From positions 1,177,604-1,241,603 of the forward strand of contig LT629952.1 of the NCBI GenBank assembly GCA_900104565.1: 64,000 nucleotides of DNA. The letters are read 5' to 3'. The position numbers and the translations under genes were made by a program. Source of the DNA: Ruminococcaceae bacterium Marseille-P2935. GTDB lineage: Bacteria; Bacillota; Clostridia; Oscillospirales; Ruminococcaceae. Below are positions 43,850 to 52,183 of this stretch, piece after piece (the first letter of the stretch is position 1; each line of letters starts with the position of its first letter). Below the pieces are notes generated by a model. It was given only the letters and a program-made list of their open reading frames with translations. It did not search any database and was not told the origin of the DNA.

Positions 43850-44845
43850 CTATTTCAGTTCCTGCAATACCCGTTCACACAGCTGTGTGGTATTAATATT
43901 GTCCTCTCCGTCCGGGCAGGGAGTACGCCCATATTCACAGCAGGTGAGAAAATGTTCCATCTCACCCACAAACCCCCGCAGGTACAGGTCCCGTGTGGTT
44001 CCCGAAACCGGGCCAGAAAATGGCACAAACACCTCGTCCTTTTCGGACAAATCTCGCCAGGGCATGTCTTTTCCGGTGCTGCTGCGGTGCAGAGTGAACT
44101 TTGTTAAATCCTCTGCTCTGGCAAATCCACCTTCAAAGGTAACATCCATAGTTTCATATTCCCTGCTCCAGGCGTTGTGGTTTTCAAAAGCAATGCTGCC
44201 TACCACGCCATTTTTGCAGCGCACACTAATACATTGGGACAGGCCGTCTGCACCGTTTCCGCTTTCAAATCCGCACAGCTCTTCCACCTCACCAAATAAG
44301 TGACGGATTAAATCTAAATAATGAATGATTACTAAAAAAACAAATCCCTCTTTACTTTTATTCCAGCTGGTGGCATCCACCGCAAACAATGCACGAAAAG
44401 AATGAACCCTGCCCAGCTCCTGTGAATCAATCAACTGTTTCAGCCGCATATAAACCGGTGCATAACGCTTCATAAACCCAACCATTAACTGTACGCCGTT
44501 TTCTTTGGCAATGGCTGCTGTCTCTATGGCCTGGTGCAGATTAAGCCCTAAAGGTTTATCAGTAAAAACATTTTTTCCTGCCTGCAGGCAGTCGCATACC
44601 AAGGCAGGGGTGTCAGGCGCCTGGGTAACAATCACCACATTTTTACAAAGTTCTTCCCGCAGCATCACCTGGTAATCGTCATAGGCTCTACCCGTACTGC
44701 CAAACCGCCTCAGGGCGTCTTTGGCGCCTTCTAAATGACGGGTAGATACCGCTGCAATATCTGCCCCCGCAAGCAACGCGGAAGGAAAAATATTGTTGGT
44801 GGCATGCAGTCCTGCTCCAATAAAACAAAGTTCCTGCTTTTTCAT
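43850..44845 (-). CDS. Gfo/Idh/MocA family oxidoreductase
   Basis: An NAD(P)-dependent oxidoreductase of 331 residues. The Rossmann N-terminus (LCFIGAGLHATNNIFPSALL), the TDKPLGLNLHQAIE motif around the catalytic Lys of the EKP-type signature, and the C-terminal alpha/beta substrate domain are present. Substrates in this family are usually sugars, inositols or their derivatives; none can be specified. The start ATG 44845 lies six bases after GGAG, which is part of structured leader copy 4. Upstream in-frame codons run through that leader and are not coding. The gene follows on the same strand as the GNAT gene, 77 bp away. Confidence 0.9.
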   Translation of the reverse strand: MKKQELCFIGAGLHATNNIFPSALLAGADIAAVSTRHLEGAKDALRRFGSTGRAYDDYQVMLREELCKNVVIVTQAPDTPALVCDCLQAGKNVFTDKPLGLNLHQAIETAAIAKENGVQLMVGFMKRYAPVYMRLKQLIDSQELGRVHSFRALFAVDATSWNKSKEGFVFLVIIHYLDLIRHLFGEVEELCGFESGNGADGLSQCISVRCKNGVVGSIAFENHNAWSREYETMDVTFEGGFARAEDLTKFTLHRSSTGKDMPWRDLSEKDEVFVPFSGPVSGTTRDLYLRGFVGEMEHFLTCCEYGRTPCPDGEDNINTTQLCERVLQELK

Positions 44846-44928
44846 AACATGCTCCATTCCGCCGCTTCGCCCCGGCAAAAATAATTTTTTGAAAGCCCCT
44901 CTTACCACGCGAAGAAAAATGATAAGAG
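44846..44928 (-). ncRNA. Structured leader, copy 4 (pseudoknot family), upstream of the Gfo/Idh/MocA gene
   Basis: On the minus strand P1 is CTCTTATC (44921-44928) with GGTAAGAG (44899-44906), eight pairs. Its loop contains CTTCGC, which pairs with GCGAAG just before GCGGCGGAATGGAGC, the SD. The GCCG/CGGC hairpin (44861-44864 with 44873-44876) is an alternative. This copy aligns with copy 5 and copy 3 along about 70 nt (conserved GGTAAxAG, TTTC, AAAAT, TTTTGCCGG, GCGAAGCGGC, TGGAGCAT). Confidence 0.65.
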
Positions 44929-45280
44929 TTTTCAGCTACCCTCATGAGGGTTCTTCAAAGCACCCCTGTCAGTGAACTTTTTGCTACACAACGGAGCTTA
45001 ACCGGTACTTTTACTGCGAAAAAGCGAAAAACCGCTGTGGTCAATTATTTGAAAGGGGTATTTAAACTATGTTTTGTTACCATACTGCATTGGTATTTCA
45101 TTTTGCTGTATGTAAAGTTTTATACCTTTATAGATAATAGCTGTCATTTTCTCAAATAATAGATTAGGAGTATAGTTTTCAAATTCCGTATATTGGGAAC
45201 CTGTCTGATAAACAGAAAAAAGGTGCAAAAAATTCCCCTTTTTTCACTATCATAGCACGTTTTAATCAAAAAAGCGAAAG
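44929..45280. other. Intergenic region, no supported gene
   Basis: About 350 bp between the leader of the oxidoreductase and the cupin terminator. It is AT-rich, with a weak AAAAAAGG/CCTTTTTT stem near 45218-45245 that could terminate. No credible open frame. Confidence 0.4.
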
Positions 45281-45306
45281 AAAAAAGGACCGAAAATCGG
45301 TCCTTT
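45281..45306 (-). terminator. Terminator after the cupin gene
   Basis: AAAGGACCGA pairs with TCGGTCCTTT, with a T-run on the minus strand. Confidence 0.85.
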
Positions 45307-45313
45307 CAAAATA

Positions 45314-45649
45314 TTAATCGTTATTTACAATATCCATGCGCAGAGGAGTATGAATGTCCAAAATCTGGGAACCATCCTCCAGGCTCAGGGTGCCATGAAT
45401 CTCATTCTTATCGGCATAGCAGACGTCACCAGGTACGCAAATTTTCTTTTTATCCCCTGCGGTGAGCTCTAATTTGCCTTTCAGCACAACGATCATCTGG
45501 GTATGGTCTGGGTGGCTGTGAGGAGCTACATAAGCGCCTTTGGGGAAGGTCATGATGCAACCCATAATCTCTTTGCCATGGCCCAGCATTTCGCGGGTAA
45601 TTCCATCGCCCATATCTTTAAAGACGATGTCTTCTTTCTCTACAAACAT
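45314..45649 (-). CDS. Cupin-domain protein
   Basis: A single-domain cupin of 111 residues. Cupin motif 1 is APHSHPDHTQMIVVLKGKLEL and motif 2 is PGDVCYADKNEIHGT; the His residues would bind a metal ion. Small cupins serve as isomerases, dioxygenases or ligand sensors and the specific role is unknown. Start ATG 45649 has GGTGG six bases upstream. An in-frame ATG further upstream (45781) overlaps the promoter and is excluded. Monocistronic. Confidence 0.88.
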   Translation of the reverse strand: MFVEKEDIVFKDMGDGITREMLGHGKEIMGCIMTFPKGAYVAPHSHPDHTQMIVVLKGKLELTAGDKKKICVPGDVCYADKNEIHGTLSLEDGSQILDIHTPLRMDIVNND

Positions 45650-45752
45650 TGCTAACCACCATTTCTCCAGCGGCTGTTTTGCTGGTTTTTCGGTGCCGCC
45701 GCTGGGGTGCACCAAAACCGAAACGTTGCCTTTCGGCAACTTTCCCGTAAAA

Positions 45753-45781
45753 ATGATAGCACCAAACCCAAGTGATGTCAA
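45753..45781 (-). promoter_or_regulatory. Promoter of the cupin gene
   Basis: TTGACA (45776-45781) and TATCAT (45753-45758) on the minus strand are spaced by 17 bp. The ~95-nt leader contains hairpins GTTGCC/GGCAAC and GGTGC/GCACC. Upstream of the promoter to 46075 I see no gene. Confidence 0.8.
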
Positions 45782-46075
45782 CCATTGGAAAAAGCAGTAA
45801 AACCCCCTCGATTTTTGGTATAAAAACCAAAATTTATACTATTCGTAAAATATGACAGTTGATTACCCGTGTGTGATCTGAAATGAAACGAATCATTATA
45901 CTTGCATTTTTCAAGGTTCTTCCAGATGGGGGTGTGGTTTTTCATGAGCAGCAGGCTGTCTTATTGAAAAAACTGCTATTCTTAAAAATACACCTAAACA
46001 AGTACCCTCCCCAGAACACCTATCTGTCTCTTTTCAAACACCGGAGCAACCGGTTAAATTGCGCTCCACGATTGA

Positions 46076-46108
46076 CAAAAAAACGGAAGATTAATATCTT
46101 CCGTTTTT
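46076..46108 (-). terminator. Terminator after the DAHP synthase gene
   Basis: AAAAACGGAAGAT pairs with ATCTTCCGTTTTT around TAAT, with a T-run on the minus strand. Confidence 0.9.
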
Positions 46109-46135
46109 GAGCATAACTTTTTAAGTTTTGCAGCT

Positions 46136-47149
46136 TTACGATAAGCTTTTTTGTTCCAAAGCCAGGTATTTTTTTATCTCTTCCATTAATTGTGCAAACT
46201 GATCGGGAGTCAGGGACTGGGGCCCGTCAGACAAGGCTTTGGGAGGGTTGTTGTGCACCTCGATCATCAGCCCGTCGGCACCGGCCGCAACGGCAGATTT
46301 AGCCAAAGAAGGTACCAAATAAGACAGCCCCCCGGCATGGCTGGGGTCGGCTATGACCGGCAGATGAGACAGGCGCTTAATTAGTGGAATTGCACTGACA
46401 TCAAAGGTGTTGCGGGTCATTGTTTCAAAGGTGCGGATTCCCCGTTCGCACAGTACAATATTTTCATTGCCTTCTGCCATAATATATTCGGCGCTCATCA
46501 GCCATTCCTCCATGGTATTGGCTAACCCGCGTTTTAACAAAATAGGTGTTTGGCAACGGCCCAGTTCCTTTAACAGACGGAAATTTTGCATGTTGCGCGC
46601 CCCTACCTGAATCATATCGACTTCTGCAAAATAATCCAGGTCGCGAATATCCATAATTTCGGTTACAATGGGCAGCCCAACCTCTTTTTTGGCCGCCAGC
46701 AAAAGCCGGATTCCTTCCCCTTCCAGGCCTTGGAACGCATAAGGCGACGTACGGGGCTTAAAGGCCCCGCCGCGCAGCAGGTTGGCGCCGCTTTGTTTTA
46801 CCCGGTGGGCAATATCAATAATCTGTTCTTCAGACTCTACCGAGCAGGGCCCCGCCATCACCGCAAAATTACCGCCTCCAATCAGGGTTCCACCGGCATT
46901 TACTACGGTATCGTCTGCATGAAACTTACGGTTGGCTTTTTTATAAGGTTCCTGCACCCGCTTTACTGTTTCGACAATAGGAATCGATTGGATAGTGTCA
47001 ATATCTACAACGGTGGTATCACCAATTAATCCAATAATGGTGGTGTTTTCACCTTGGCTTAAATGCGTTTTTAAATGGAGCTCCTCCAGCTGCTGGATCA
47101 GTTCCTTTACCTGAGGCTGTGGTACTCCCTGTTTTAAAATTACAATCAT
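46136..47149 (-). CDS. aroF: 3-deoxy-7-phosphoheptulonate synthase (DAHP synthase, type I-beta)
   Basis: The first enzyme of the shikimate pathway, condensing PEP and erythrose-4-phosphate. It has 337 residues with an N-terminal ferredoxin-like regulatory domain (about 1-70, MIVILKQGVPQPQVKELIQQL) as in Thermotoga DAHP synthase, followed by the TIM barrel with GPCSVESEEQI, GAFKPRTSPYAFQGLG-like, and PVIADPSHAGG. The N-terminal domain usually binds tyrosine or phenylalanine for feedback control. The start ATG has GAGGG seven bases upstream. The promoter at 47290-47318 gives a ~130-nt leader without a T-box core. Other aromatic genes are absent here. Confidence 0.95.
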   Translation of the reverse strand: MIVILKQGVPQPQVKELIQQLEELHLKTHLSQGENTTIIGLIGDTTVVDIDTIQSIPIVETVKRVQEPYKKANRKFHADDTVVNAGGTLIGGGNFAVMAGPCSVESEEQIIDIAHRVKQSGANLLRGGAFKPRTSPYAFQGLEGEGIRLLLAAKKEVGLPIVTEIMDIRDLDYFAEVDMIQVGARNMQNFRLLKELGRCQTPILLKRGLANTMEEWLMSAEYIMAEGNENIVLCERGIRTFETMTRNTFDVSAIPLIKRLSHLPVIADPSHAGGLSYLVPSLAKSAVAAGADGLMIEVHNNPPKALSDGPQSLTPDQFAQLMEEIKKYLALEQKSLS

Positions 47150-47289
47150 AGCTTAACCCTCAATTCTCTAAAAATGCTCTTTTATACCGACGCTAGGCAA
47201 TTGGGACTATTCTCTGCAAAGCAATGGCAAATGTCCCTGTCAGGCTGATTCATTCCGCCATAAGCAACCTTACAGCAGGCCATGTTTGG

Positions 47290-47318
47290 ATTGTAGCCCT
47301 TCGGCTTTCAAAAGTCAA
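47290..47318 (-). promoter_or_regulatory. Promoter of the DAHP synthase gene
   Basis: TTGACT (47313-47318) and TACAAT (47290-47295) on the minus strand, spacer 17 bp. No T-box core (GGGTGGTACC) occurs in the leader. The rest of 47319-47564, up to the AIM24 gene, shows no gene. Confidence 0.8.
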
Positions 47319-47564
47319 GCCAAGCCGGCTTTCCGGGTGATAATTTTTTGTTTTTATGTTATACTGAATAAGTTCTCCACGCGGCAGGGGAATATGTTTT
47401 ACCATGCAACAATATAGTTTACGAAAGATAAAAATGCAGCCTTACACCTGGCTATGCTGCGCCATCTGCCTGTAAAGCTTGGCAGCTGACGTGCAGGGGC
47501 CGCCTGATAAGAGGCACTCTTTGGTATTATAATCTACAGTAAAATCAGAAAGTGAGGAGTTGTG

Positions 47565-48248
47565 ATGAAATATCAAATTGTTGGGCAACCTATGCCGGTA
47601 GTAATTTGCAATTTAGATCAGGGTGAAAGCATGATTACCGAACGCGGTTCGATGGCATGGATGACCCCTAATATAGTGTTATCCACCAATGCAGGCGGAG
47701 GTATTGGAAAAGCGTTTGGCCGTATGTTTTCCGGAGAGTCTATATTTCAAAATGTTTATACGGCCCAAAATGGCCCGGGCATGATTGCTTTTGCCTCCAG
47801 TTTTCCCGGGGTTATTCGCAGGGTTGAGGTTGCGCCCGGCAAAGATATTGTAGTGCAGAAAAGTGCTTTTTTAGCTTCTCAGCAAGGAGTAAGCCTGTCT
47901 GTCTTCTTTCAGAAAAAAATAGCGGCTGGTTTATTTGGCGGCGAAGGCTTTATTATGCAGCGGCTAGCTGGCAATGGTACTGCTTTTATAGAAATTGACG
48001 GCTACGCGGTAGAGTATGAGCTGCAGGCCGGGCAAAGCATGGTGGTCGACACCGGTAATCTTGCCATGATGGATGCTACCTGTTCGGTTGACATTCAGAT
48101 GGTAAAAGGAGTTAAAAATATGCTTTTTGGCGGCGAAGGTGTTTTCAACACCGTTGTTACCGGCCCGGGAAAAATAATACTGCAAACCATGCCGATCAAC
48201 GGCGTGGCGGCTGCCCTCTCTCCTTTTTTTAACAGCAACAGCAATTAA
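47565..48248 (+). CDS. AIM24 / TIGR00266 family protein
   Basis: A 227-residue beta-rich protein. The family pattern is clear: MKYQIVGQPMPVVICNLDQGESMITERGSMAWM at the start (positions 1-33), a Gly-rich GGGIGKAFGRMFSGES segment, and FGGEGVFNTVVTGPGKIILQTMP at the end. Members form trimers resembling tryptophan-RNA-binding attenuation protein folds. The function is unknown, though the eukaryotic relative is mitochondrial. ATG 47565 with AGGAG upstream. Monocistronic, terminator at 48306. Confidence 0.9.
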   Translation: MKYQIVGQPMPVVICNLDQGESMITERGSMAWMTPNIVLSTNAGGGIGKAFGRMFSGESIFQNVYTAQNGPGMIAFASSFPGVIRRVEVAPGKDIVVQKSAFLASQQGVSLSVFFQKKIAAGLFGGEGFIMQRLAGNGTAFIEIDGYAVEYELQAGQSMVVDTGNLAMMDATCSVDIQMVKGVKNMLFGGEGVFNTVVTGPGKIILQTMPINGVAAALSPFFNSNSN

Positions 48249-48305
48249 AACTTAAAACAACCATCAAAAGGGCGGTGTCCGTAAAACAGTATCCACATAA
48301 GTATT

Positions 48306-48345
48306 GCCGGTCAAGTGGTCAATGCTGCTTGACCGGTGCTTTTTA
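48306..48345 (+). terminator. Terminator after the AIM24 gene
   Basis: CCGGTCAAG pairs with CTTGACCGG around a 12-base loop, followed by TGCTTTTT. Confidence 0.8.
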
Positions 48346-48349
48346 TCGA

Positions 48350-48378
48350 TTGACCTATTTCTTTAGGTAGGATATAAT
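48350..48378 (+). promoter_or_regulatory. Promoter of the polyferredoxin gene
   Basis: TTGACC (48350-48355) and a perfect TATAAT (48373-48378) are spaced by 17 bp, directly after the AIM24 terminator. Confidence 0.85.
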
Positions 48379-48444
48379 TCGTCAGATAAATGGGAATTTG
48401 CGGAGGCAAACGAATTGAAAATCGAAATTCAGGGGGGATGAAGG

Positions 48445-49263
48445 GTGAAAAAATATTTGTTGCCGCTTATTATGTTGACAATTTTTGAAACAATAGCAGT
48501 TACACTGTGGTTAACGCAAAAGAACCTGTTTTATCTGTTCAATTTCAGTTACATTGGAATATCAATCTCTTTGGGAATATTTCTGTATATCAGAAAATAT
48601 AAGTATGCCCGCCGCGTTGCACAGCTTCTGGTTGGATTATATATGCTGGTTTATTTGGGATTAATTTGCAGCGAAAATATGCAGATTGAGGGATTTTGGT
48701 ATTATCTTTTCACGGGTGTGTTTGAAGCTGCAACCATTCATTACGCAGTTGCAAAAATTTTTGGACCGTTGCTTTTTGGCAGAGGTTGGTGTGGGTATGC
48801 CTGTTGGACAGCAATGGTGCTTGATTTCCTTCCATACAAAGTTTCTGAAACACCAAGAAAAAAGATTGGGTGGATAAGGTATATTATATTTGCAATGTCT
48901 CTAATATTTGTTTCCACACTATTCCTTGCTCATGTAGGTAACCTTGAGGAAATTATGTTTTGGGCGTTTATCATAGGAAATGTTATGTACTATGCTGTTG
49001 GGATAATATTGGCTTTTGCCTATAAGGACAACCGTGCGTTTTGCAAATACATATGCCCTATCACGATTTTTTTGAAACCTATGAGTTATTTTTCATTACT
49101 TCGAATTAAATGTGATGAAAGTAAGTGCATATCTTGTGACAAATGCAAAAAAGTGTGTCCAATGGAAGTAGATATTACAGATAATTCCAGAAAACGAAAG
49201 AATGGCACAGAATGTATTTTGTGTTTTGAGTGTGTGAAGAATTGTCCAAAGGATGCACTATAA
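48445..49263 (+). CDS. NapH-like membrane polyferredoxin
   Basis: A 272-residue membrane protein of the NapH/YccM type. Five or six helices carry the cysteine motifs FGRGWCGYACW (about 112-122) and FCKYICPITIF (about 199-209). The C-terminus has two 4Fe-4S sites: CISCDKCKKVCP and CILCFECVKNCP. Such proteins pass electrons between quinol or flavoproteins and soluble partners. No nap genes are near, so the partner is unknown. The start is a GTG (SD GGGGGATGAAGG). The gene is distinctly AT-rich (many AAA, AAT, ATA codons) next to its neighbours, suggesting recent acquisition. Confidence 0.88.
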   Translation: MKKYLLPLIMLTIFETIAVTLWLTQKNLFYLFNFSYIGISISLGIFLYIRKYKYARRVAQLLVGLYMLVYLGLICSENMQIEGFWYYLFTGVFEAATIHYAVAKIFGPLLFGRGWCGYACWTAMVLDFLPYKVSETPRKKIGWIRYIIFAMSLIFVSTLFLAHVGNLEEIMFWAFIIGNVMYYAVGIILAFAYKDNRAFCKYICPITIFLKPMSYFSLLRIKCDESKCISCDKCKKVCPMEVDITDNSRKRKNGTECILCFECVKNCPKDAL

Positions 49264-49397
49264 CTTCCGGTTTGTCGGGCAGTAAATAATGGCGCACTTC
49301 TATACAGGCGATGCCTGTATGTGCAGTTTGCATCGTCTCACTCCGTACAAGGGGCTGTGCCCGTTGCGATACCTAATAATGTCTATCCTTGCGCAAC

Positions 49398-49438
49398 AAA
49401 AAACGGTGAACGAGCTATTGTTCCGTTCACCGTTTTCC
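49398..49438 (+). terminator. Terminator after the polyferredoxin gene
   Basis: AAAACGGTGAACG (49400-49412) pairs perfectly with CGTTCACCGTTTT (49424-49436). Confidence 0.85.
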
Positions 49439-49837
49439 GTTTTAATGTTTCATCTGAAATACTGTCTTATGAACACCTTGCTAAGGAAGGATATGTTTTT
49501 GTAACCGTCGAAACAGAGAAGTTTGGTTATCAGCTTATATTTTTGTTAGTCATACCTGTTTCTAAAGTGACGGCTTATGCAAACTAAAAAGAGTATCATA
49601 CCGGTTTTGTCCCACAAGGAACATCAATTTTTATAATCGTATGATACATCTGCTGTCACCGGGAAACCATAAGCCTGCAAAAGCAGTTTACGTCCGCCAT
49701 ACACCAGGTTCCTTTTCCCTTACGCCTTCGGTGATCCTCCTTTCATGCGGGGCCTTATACAATATCAAAACCGGAGGCTTAATTTACAAACATAAACAAA
49801 CACCTGCCAAAGCTGTCTTTCAGCGGTGATATAAGGC
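49439..49837. other. Intergenic region, no supported gene
   Basis: Open frames such as 49321-49587 run through the preceding terminator stem and have no SD or domain. I see nothing else of note up to the putP terminator. Confidence 0.45.
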
Positions 49838-49875
49838 AAAAACGCCGGCGTCAAACTGACACCGGCGTTTTTTTA
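49838..49875 (-). terminator. Terminator after putP
   Basis: A 15-bp stem (AAAAACGCCGGCGTC with GACACCGGCGTTTTT, one G-T pair) is followed by T on the minus strand. Confidence 0.9.
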
Positions 49876-49888
49876 ATTCAGCATATAT

Positions 49889-51379
49889 TTATTTGCTCAT
49901 GGCTTTTACCTGGTCAAATTCATCCAAAATTTCCTGCTCAGGTTGTTTGTCCAGCAAAGAAACTGCCACAATTAAAATAGTTGCAATAATAAATGCCGGT
50001 AAAATCTCGTACACTCCAAAAATTCCGCCAAGGAACTTTAATTTGTTAAATACTATGGTCAGAATTCCACCTGCCGCCATACCGACAATAGCCGCTTTGC
50101 GAGTCATGCGCCTCCAGAATAAGGACAGCAGCACCACCGGACCAAACGCAGCACCAAGGCCTGCCCAAGCATAGCTGACAATACCAAAGATACCGCTTTC
50201 CGGGTTTAATGCCATCCACACTGCTGCAACCGAAACCAGCAGGATGGTAACACGGCTTACCAGCAGCAGTTCTTTTTCGCTGGCCTTTTTACGGAAAAGC
50301 TGTTTGTAAAAGTCACTGGCAATAACCGAAGAAGTCACCAGCAGCTGCGAATCGGCTGTTGACATAATAGCAGCCAGAATAGCAGTTAACAGCACCCCGG
50401 CAACAATAGGGTTAAACAGGCTGTTGACCATATTCATAAATACTGTTTCACTGTTAGAAAGTGGAGAACCTGCAAAATACGCTTGTCCTACCAGACCAAC
50501 GAATACGGCAGCAAACAAAGAGATGACCACCCAGACCATTGCGATCAAGCGGGCAGGTCGAATATCTTTTGCTCTTTTAATTGCCATAAACCTTGCTAGA
50601 ATATGCGGCTGGCCAAAATACCCAAGGCCCCAGGCAAGAGAGGAAATAATCAGCATCCAGCCAGTGCCTGTAACACCATCCATAGAAGGCAGAAGGCTCG
50701 AAAGTGTAAATCCTGTTTTCTGCAAAGCCTCGGCAGGGTTATTTAAGGCGAACAGCGCAATTATAGGTACAATCAGCAACGCAAAGAACATCAGCATACC
50801 CTGAAAAAAGTCTGTCCAGCTCACCGCCATAAAGCCGCCGCTGAAGGTGTATGCCACAATAATTGCCGCCCCAACAACCAGTGCAACTTTGTAATCCAGA
50901 CCAAATACGCTGGAAAACAAGGTGGCACCTGCCACGAACATAGAAGAGGTATAAATTAAAAAGAATACTAGAATTACCACAGCAGTGATCACACGCAGAA
51001 TTTTTGAATGATCCCGGAAGCGGTTTTCAAAGTAATCGGGCAGGGTAATCGAGTTGTTGGAAACCTCGGTATAGTTGCGCAGCCGTTTTGCCACAAACAG
51101 CCAGTTTAGGTATGTGCCAACTGCAAGCCCTATCGCTGTCCAGGCAGCTTCCTTGCACCCTGCAAGGGACAAATAGGCCAGCCCGGGTAACCCAGTCAGC
51201 AGCCACCCGCTCATATCGGATGCCTGGGCACTTAATGCCGCTACCCACGGATTTAAACTTCTGCCGCCTAAAATATAATCCTCTATTCCTTTATTTTTGC
51301 GGTAAAAGACTAAGCCGACCCCTACCATAAATGCCATATAGACAATAAAGATAAGTAGAATCCAGGTTTCTCTGCTCAT
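49889..51379 (-). CDS. putP: Sodium/proline symporter PutP
   Basis: A sodium:solute symporter of 496 residues, 13 predicted helices. It matches PutP: YFLGGRSL-type GIEDYILGGRSLNPWVAALSAQASDMSGWLLTGLPG at about 30-65 in pieces, the Na+-binding helix with STADSQLLVTSSV, and IPD-like features. It imports proline driven by sodium. SD GGAGGG. The promoter at 51413-51441 contains a palindrome in its spacer that may be an operator. Monocistronic with its own terminator. Confidence 0.95.
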   Translation of the reverse strand: MSRETWILLIFIVYMAFMVGVGLVFYRKNKGIEDYILGGRSLNPWVAALSAQASDMSGWLLTGLPGLAYLSLAGCKEAAWTAIGLAVGTYLNWLFVAKRLRNYTEVSNNSITLPDYFENRFRDHSKILRVITAVVILVFFLIYTSSMFVAGATLFSSVFGLDYKVALVVGAAIIVAYTFSGGFMAVSWTDFFQGMLMFFALLIVPIIALFALNNPAEALQKTGFTLSSLLPSMDGVTGTGWMLIISSLAWGLGYFGQPHILARFMAIKRAKDIRPARLIAMVWVVISLFAAVFVGLVGQAYFAGSPLSNSETVFMNMVNSLFNPIVAGVLLTAILAAIMSTADSQLLVTSSVIASDFYKQLFRKKASEKELLLVSRVTILLVSVAAVWMALNPESGIFGIVSYAWAGLGAAFGPVVLLSLFWRRMTRKAAIVGMAAGGILTIVFNKLKFLGGIFGVYEILPAFIIATILIVAVSLLDKQPEQEILDEFDQVKAMSK

Positions 51380-51412
51380 TTTATGGCTCCCTCCTATTTG
51401 AATATCTTTTTT

Positions 51413-51441
51413 ATTTTACTACACTATAGTGGAAGAATCAA
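51413..51441 (-). promoter_or_regulatory. Promoter of putP with palindromic spacer
   Basis: TTGATT (51436-51441) and TAAAAT (51413-51418) on the minus strand, 17-bp spacer. The spacer contains the perfect palindrome CACTATAGTG (51422-51431), suited to binding a dimeric regulator. Confidence 0.75.
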
Positions 51442-51681
51442 CCAAGTGGGTATTTTTTATTTGATCCATTCGGTAGTCGATAAGCGTCACACCAAAATAT
51501 AGATTTGCTTCTCTATTGACTGAACTAATATAATCTGCCAGTCAACCGTTCAAGCGGCAAAAGCACCTGCTCACAATAAAAAAGTGTCAAAGAATACAGC
51601 CATTCGCTGATTCGTGATAACCCCCTAGATATCAATATCTTTTTACTAAAAACTTTACAAACAGCCAAAACCTTGACCTGC

Positions 51682-51721
51682 AAAAAAGAGACTGCTGACC
51701 AAAAATCAGTAGTCCCTTTTG
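51682..51721 (-). terminator. Terminator of the small membrane/C_GCAxxG_C_C operon
   Basis: AAAAAGAGACTGCTGA pairs with TCAGTAGTCCCTTTT with minor mismatches and has T-runs on the minus strand. Confidence 0.8.
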
Positions 51722-51750
51722 CTTGATAGAGCCCGTTTAAGCGTAAGTTA

Positions 51751-52134
51751 TCAGTTTCTTTTTTCGCTAATTCTGATGGATTTGGCATTTTTTCGTTTCA
51801 TCGTTTCTACAATACCACCTACTGATACCAAGCAAAGAAATGCGATGGTCCAAATAATCCACATATTGTTCAAAGTCATTGCACCAGTAGGGTCAGCGAA
51901 ATCTCGTTGAAAAATAGCACCGATTGCAAATGCGACAGGATAACCCAGCGAAGTGAACAACGGAAGGTATTTGCAACTGAAAAAAACAGAAATACTGACA
52001 ATCACAGTACCAACAACAAACAGTACCAACGGCCATGATTTCATTCCATGTTTATCAAAAAAAACAAATCTGCAAAGCACAAAACTGAAAAGTAAAATTA
52101 CCGCCGATAAAATGCCAACACGATATTTTTTCAT
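51751..52134 (-). CDS. Small membrane protein of unknown function
   Basis: A 127-residue protein with four predicted helices (about 5-25, 33-53, 60-76 and 90-112) and a basic C-terminal tail (KRKNAKSIRISEKRN). I do not recognise the family. ATG 52134 has GGAGG eight bases upstream. It lies 49 bp after the C_GCAxxG_C_C gene on the same strand and may share its transcript, ending at the terminator 51682-51721. Confidence 0.65.
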   Translation of the reverse strand: MKKYRVGILSAVILLFSFVLCRFVFFDKHGMKSWPLVLFVVGTVIVSISVFFSCKYLPLFTSLGYPVAFAIGAIFQRDFADPTGAMTLNNMWIIWTIAFLCLVSVGGIVETMKRKNAKSIRISEKRN

Positions 52135-52183
52135 GTCAATGACCTCCGTTTCCGAGGATTTTTTACAAACACGCACAGGTACG

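Noticed and set aside
47150-47289. T-box or aromatic riboswitch in the DAHP synthase leader
   Set aside because: Neither the GGTACCGCG core nor a Stem I motif occurs in the leader.
49321-49587. 88-aa open frame after the polyferredoxin gene
   Set aside because: It reads through the terminator stem; no SD.
51525-51788. 87-aa minus-strand open frame overlapping the terminator and the small membrane gene
   Set aside because: It spans the terminator 51682-51721 and overlaps a better-supported gene in another frame.
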